NCBI GenBank assembly: GCA_023436225.1
Contig: JAEZKA010000102.1
Coordinates: forward strand, 1-44,523
Length of the DNA stretch: 44,523 nt
Source of the DNA: Bacillota bacterium
Lineage (GTDB): Bacteria; Bacillota; Clostridia; Lachnospirales; Lachnospiraceae
Direction: 5' to 3'
The translations under genes and the position numbers were made by a program. Each line of letters begins with the position of its first letter. Positions within the stretch are counted from its first letter, which is position 1. Below, in pieces: positions 43,650 to 44,523 of the stretch. Below the pieces are notes generated by a model that was not told the DNA's origin, made no database searches, and worked only from the letters and a program-made list of their open reading frames with translations.

Positions 43650-44452
43650 TATGCCATCACACTCCTATTCTTAAAGGGCATTCTGCAAAGATTAACAATT
43701 CCTCTGATCAATGCCGGCAATACAGTCTTGCAGAGTGCCACACAAGCCATGGATAAAAGCATTCCAATACCAAATACAAGCAAACCACCGCCGATAAAGG
43801 CGATACCTATCAACGGTGCGCTTATCTGAATAATGCCAGCGATGAACAATGCTATCCCTGCACAGATTAGGGCAATTCCTGCTGCACCAAAGCCAAAAAT
43901 AAGACCAAAGATGGTAGCGAATACACCGATAATGATACCGATAATCGGTAAGGTGATAGGAAGACCTACCGTAAATGCTAATATTAATACCAGTATACCT
44001 AATCCGGTTTTCGAGTTAGTATTCTGACTGGTATTCCTTGTGTTGTATTGCGTGTTGCTCTGTCCATTATTATATGTTGAATGATAGGTCCCCTGTTGAT
44101 TCATCTGAGAATAATTAGCTCCTGCTGACTGCTCCGATCTCTCTGAGCCGTTCTGATTCGTCTTAGCTGTACCAACGACCTCTAATTGTTCTGTGTTCAC
44201 AATTGTATCCTTGTAACCCGTCTCTGTATAATATCCCTTGTTATCACGTTCTGTAGCAATTGAGACAAGATCTGCTTTTATCATATCAGCTACCTGTTTT
44301 GGCGAGCTTAATTCTGCAATAATTTCCTGCTCATGATCTTCCCCTGCATCTTCGAAATAACCATTATAATACTTGAGTGCCTCTTCTCTCTCATCCAAAG
44401 GGATATCCAACAATAAGCTTTCGAGTTCGTTCATGAATTCTAGCTTTGTCAT
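43649..44452 (-). CDS. DUF1700 (HAAS-domain) membrane protein
   Basis: This 267-residue protein has an N-terminal HAAS domain (MTKLEFMNELESLLLDIP, residues 1-70, with ELSSPKQVADMI), a low-complexity Asn/Gln/Thr-rich linker (about 95-145) and about four membrane segments from 147 on. Proteins of this type are usually encoded next to a PadR regulator and a DUF4097 protein and may transmit a membrane signal. GAAGGAG lies nine bases before the ATG. The upstream gene's stop TAG directly abuts it. Confidence 0.92.
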   Translation of the reverse strand: MTKLEFMNELESLLLDIPLDEREEALKYYNGYFEDAGEDHEQEIIAELSSPKQVADMIKADLVSIATERDNKGYYTETGYKDTIVNTEQLEVVGTAKTNQNGSERSEQSAGANYSQMNQQGTYHSTYNNGQSNTQYNTRNTSQNTNSKTGLGILVLILAFTVGLPITLPIIGIIIGVFATIFGLIFGFGAAGIALICAGIALFIAGIIQISAPLIGIAFIGGGLLVFGIGMLLSMACVALCKTVLPALIRGIVNLCRMPFKNRSVMA

Positions 44453-44521
44453 CTATTTCACTCCTTCAAAAATAATATTTATTTTCTTATAATAAGACTC
44501 CCACTCGTCTTTATATAACTT
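44453..44521 (-). CDS. C-terminal tail of a probable PadR-family regulator (cut by the window edge)
   Basis: The last 22 codons of a frame ending in TAG directly before the DUF1700 start read KLYKDEWESYYKKINIIF then EGVK. The acidic and basic helical pattern fits the C-terminal helix of PadR regulators, which are commonly encoded here. Assignment rests on position and length only, since the DNA-binding domain lies outside the window. Confidence 0.6.
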   Translation of the reverse strand, partial: KLYKDEWESYYKKINIIFEGVK

Positions 44522-44523
44522 AA

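Overview
The window looks like a chromosomal segment of an anaerobic, low-GC Gram-positive bacterium of the class Clostridia, most likely a Lachnospiraceae relative. This is an inference from low GC, strong AGGAGG ribosome sites, a T-box in front of pheST, the class 1B dihydroorotate dehydrogenase pair PyrD/PyrK, the order yqeG-aroK-aroQ-pepP-efp, and the protein sequences. No database was searched. Nearly all genes lie on the minus strand. The plus-strand exceptions are the Cof-type phosphatase, the FAD dehydrogenase, the cyclophilin and the CheX-like/CheY pair. I see no tRNA, rRNA, CRISPR array, prophage or transposase.

Layout. 1-6567 (read right to left): a DUF4116-repeat protein, a MoxR-type AAA+ ATPase and a protein joining an HExxH metallopeptidase-like domain to a VWA domain, followed by yqeG, shikimate kinase, type II dehydroquinase, an M24 aminopeptidase and the start of EF-P. 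6805-9363: a cytosolic GH5 glycosidase, MscL with a zinc-ribbon tail and a GNAT acetyltransferase. 9558-13502: pheT and pheS behind a T-box leader with a clear promoter. 13655-16930: a Cof-type HAD phosphatase, an FAD-dependent dehydrogenase and an AAC(3)-family acetyltransferase. 17144-20461: a PII protein, AmtB and QueA, with three related hairpins between queA and amtB. 20736-23239: an ABC-F ATPase with a long structured leader holding a promoter, a 42-codon reading frame and a terminator. 23397-28609: two pairs of Gfo/Idh/MocA oxidoreductase and TIM-barrel isomerase genes, preceded by an AraC-type regulator. 28840-35705: pyrimidine synthesis genes pyrE, pyrD, pyrK, pyrF and pyrC, interrupted by a YjbQ protein and a divergent cyclophilin, with a 50-residue membrane protein after pyrE. 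35807-40852: a Nudix-like protein, a DUF815 ATPase, a second ATPase and argS. 41214-42474: a CheX-like protein and a CheY. 42568-44521: PspC, DUF4097, DUF1700 and the tail of a probable PadR regulator.

The least ordinary signals are non-coding. The ABC-F leader looks like an attenuator with an upstream reading frame. A small hairpin element occurs at four places with compensating stem changes. A nested inverted repeat carrying an exact 37-bp direct repeat fills the leader of pyrK. Among the proteins, the DUF4116/MoxR/VWA-protease trio and the doubled oxidoreductase/isomerase cassette are the best candidates for little-described systems. Start codons were chosen from ribosome-site spacing and are often downstream of the longest possible start.
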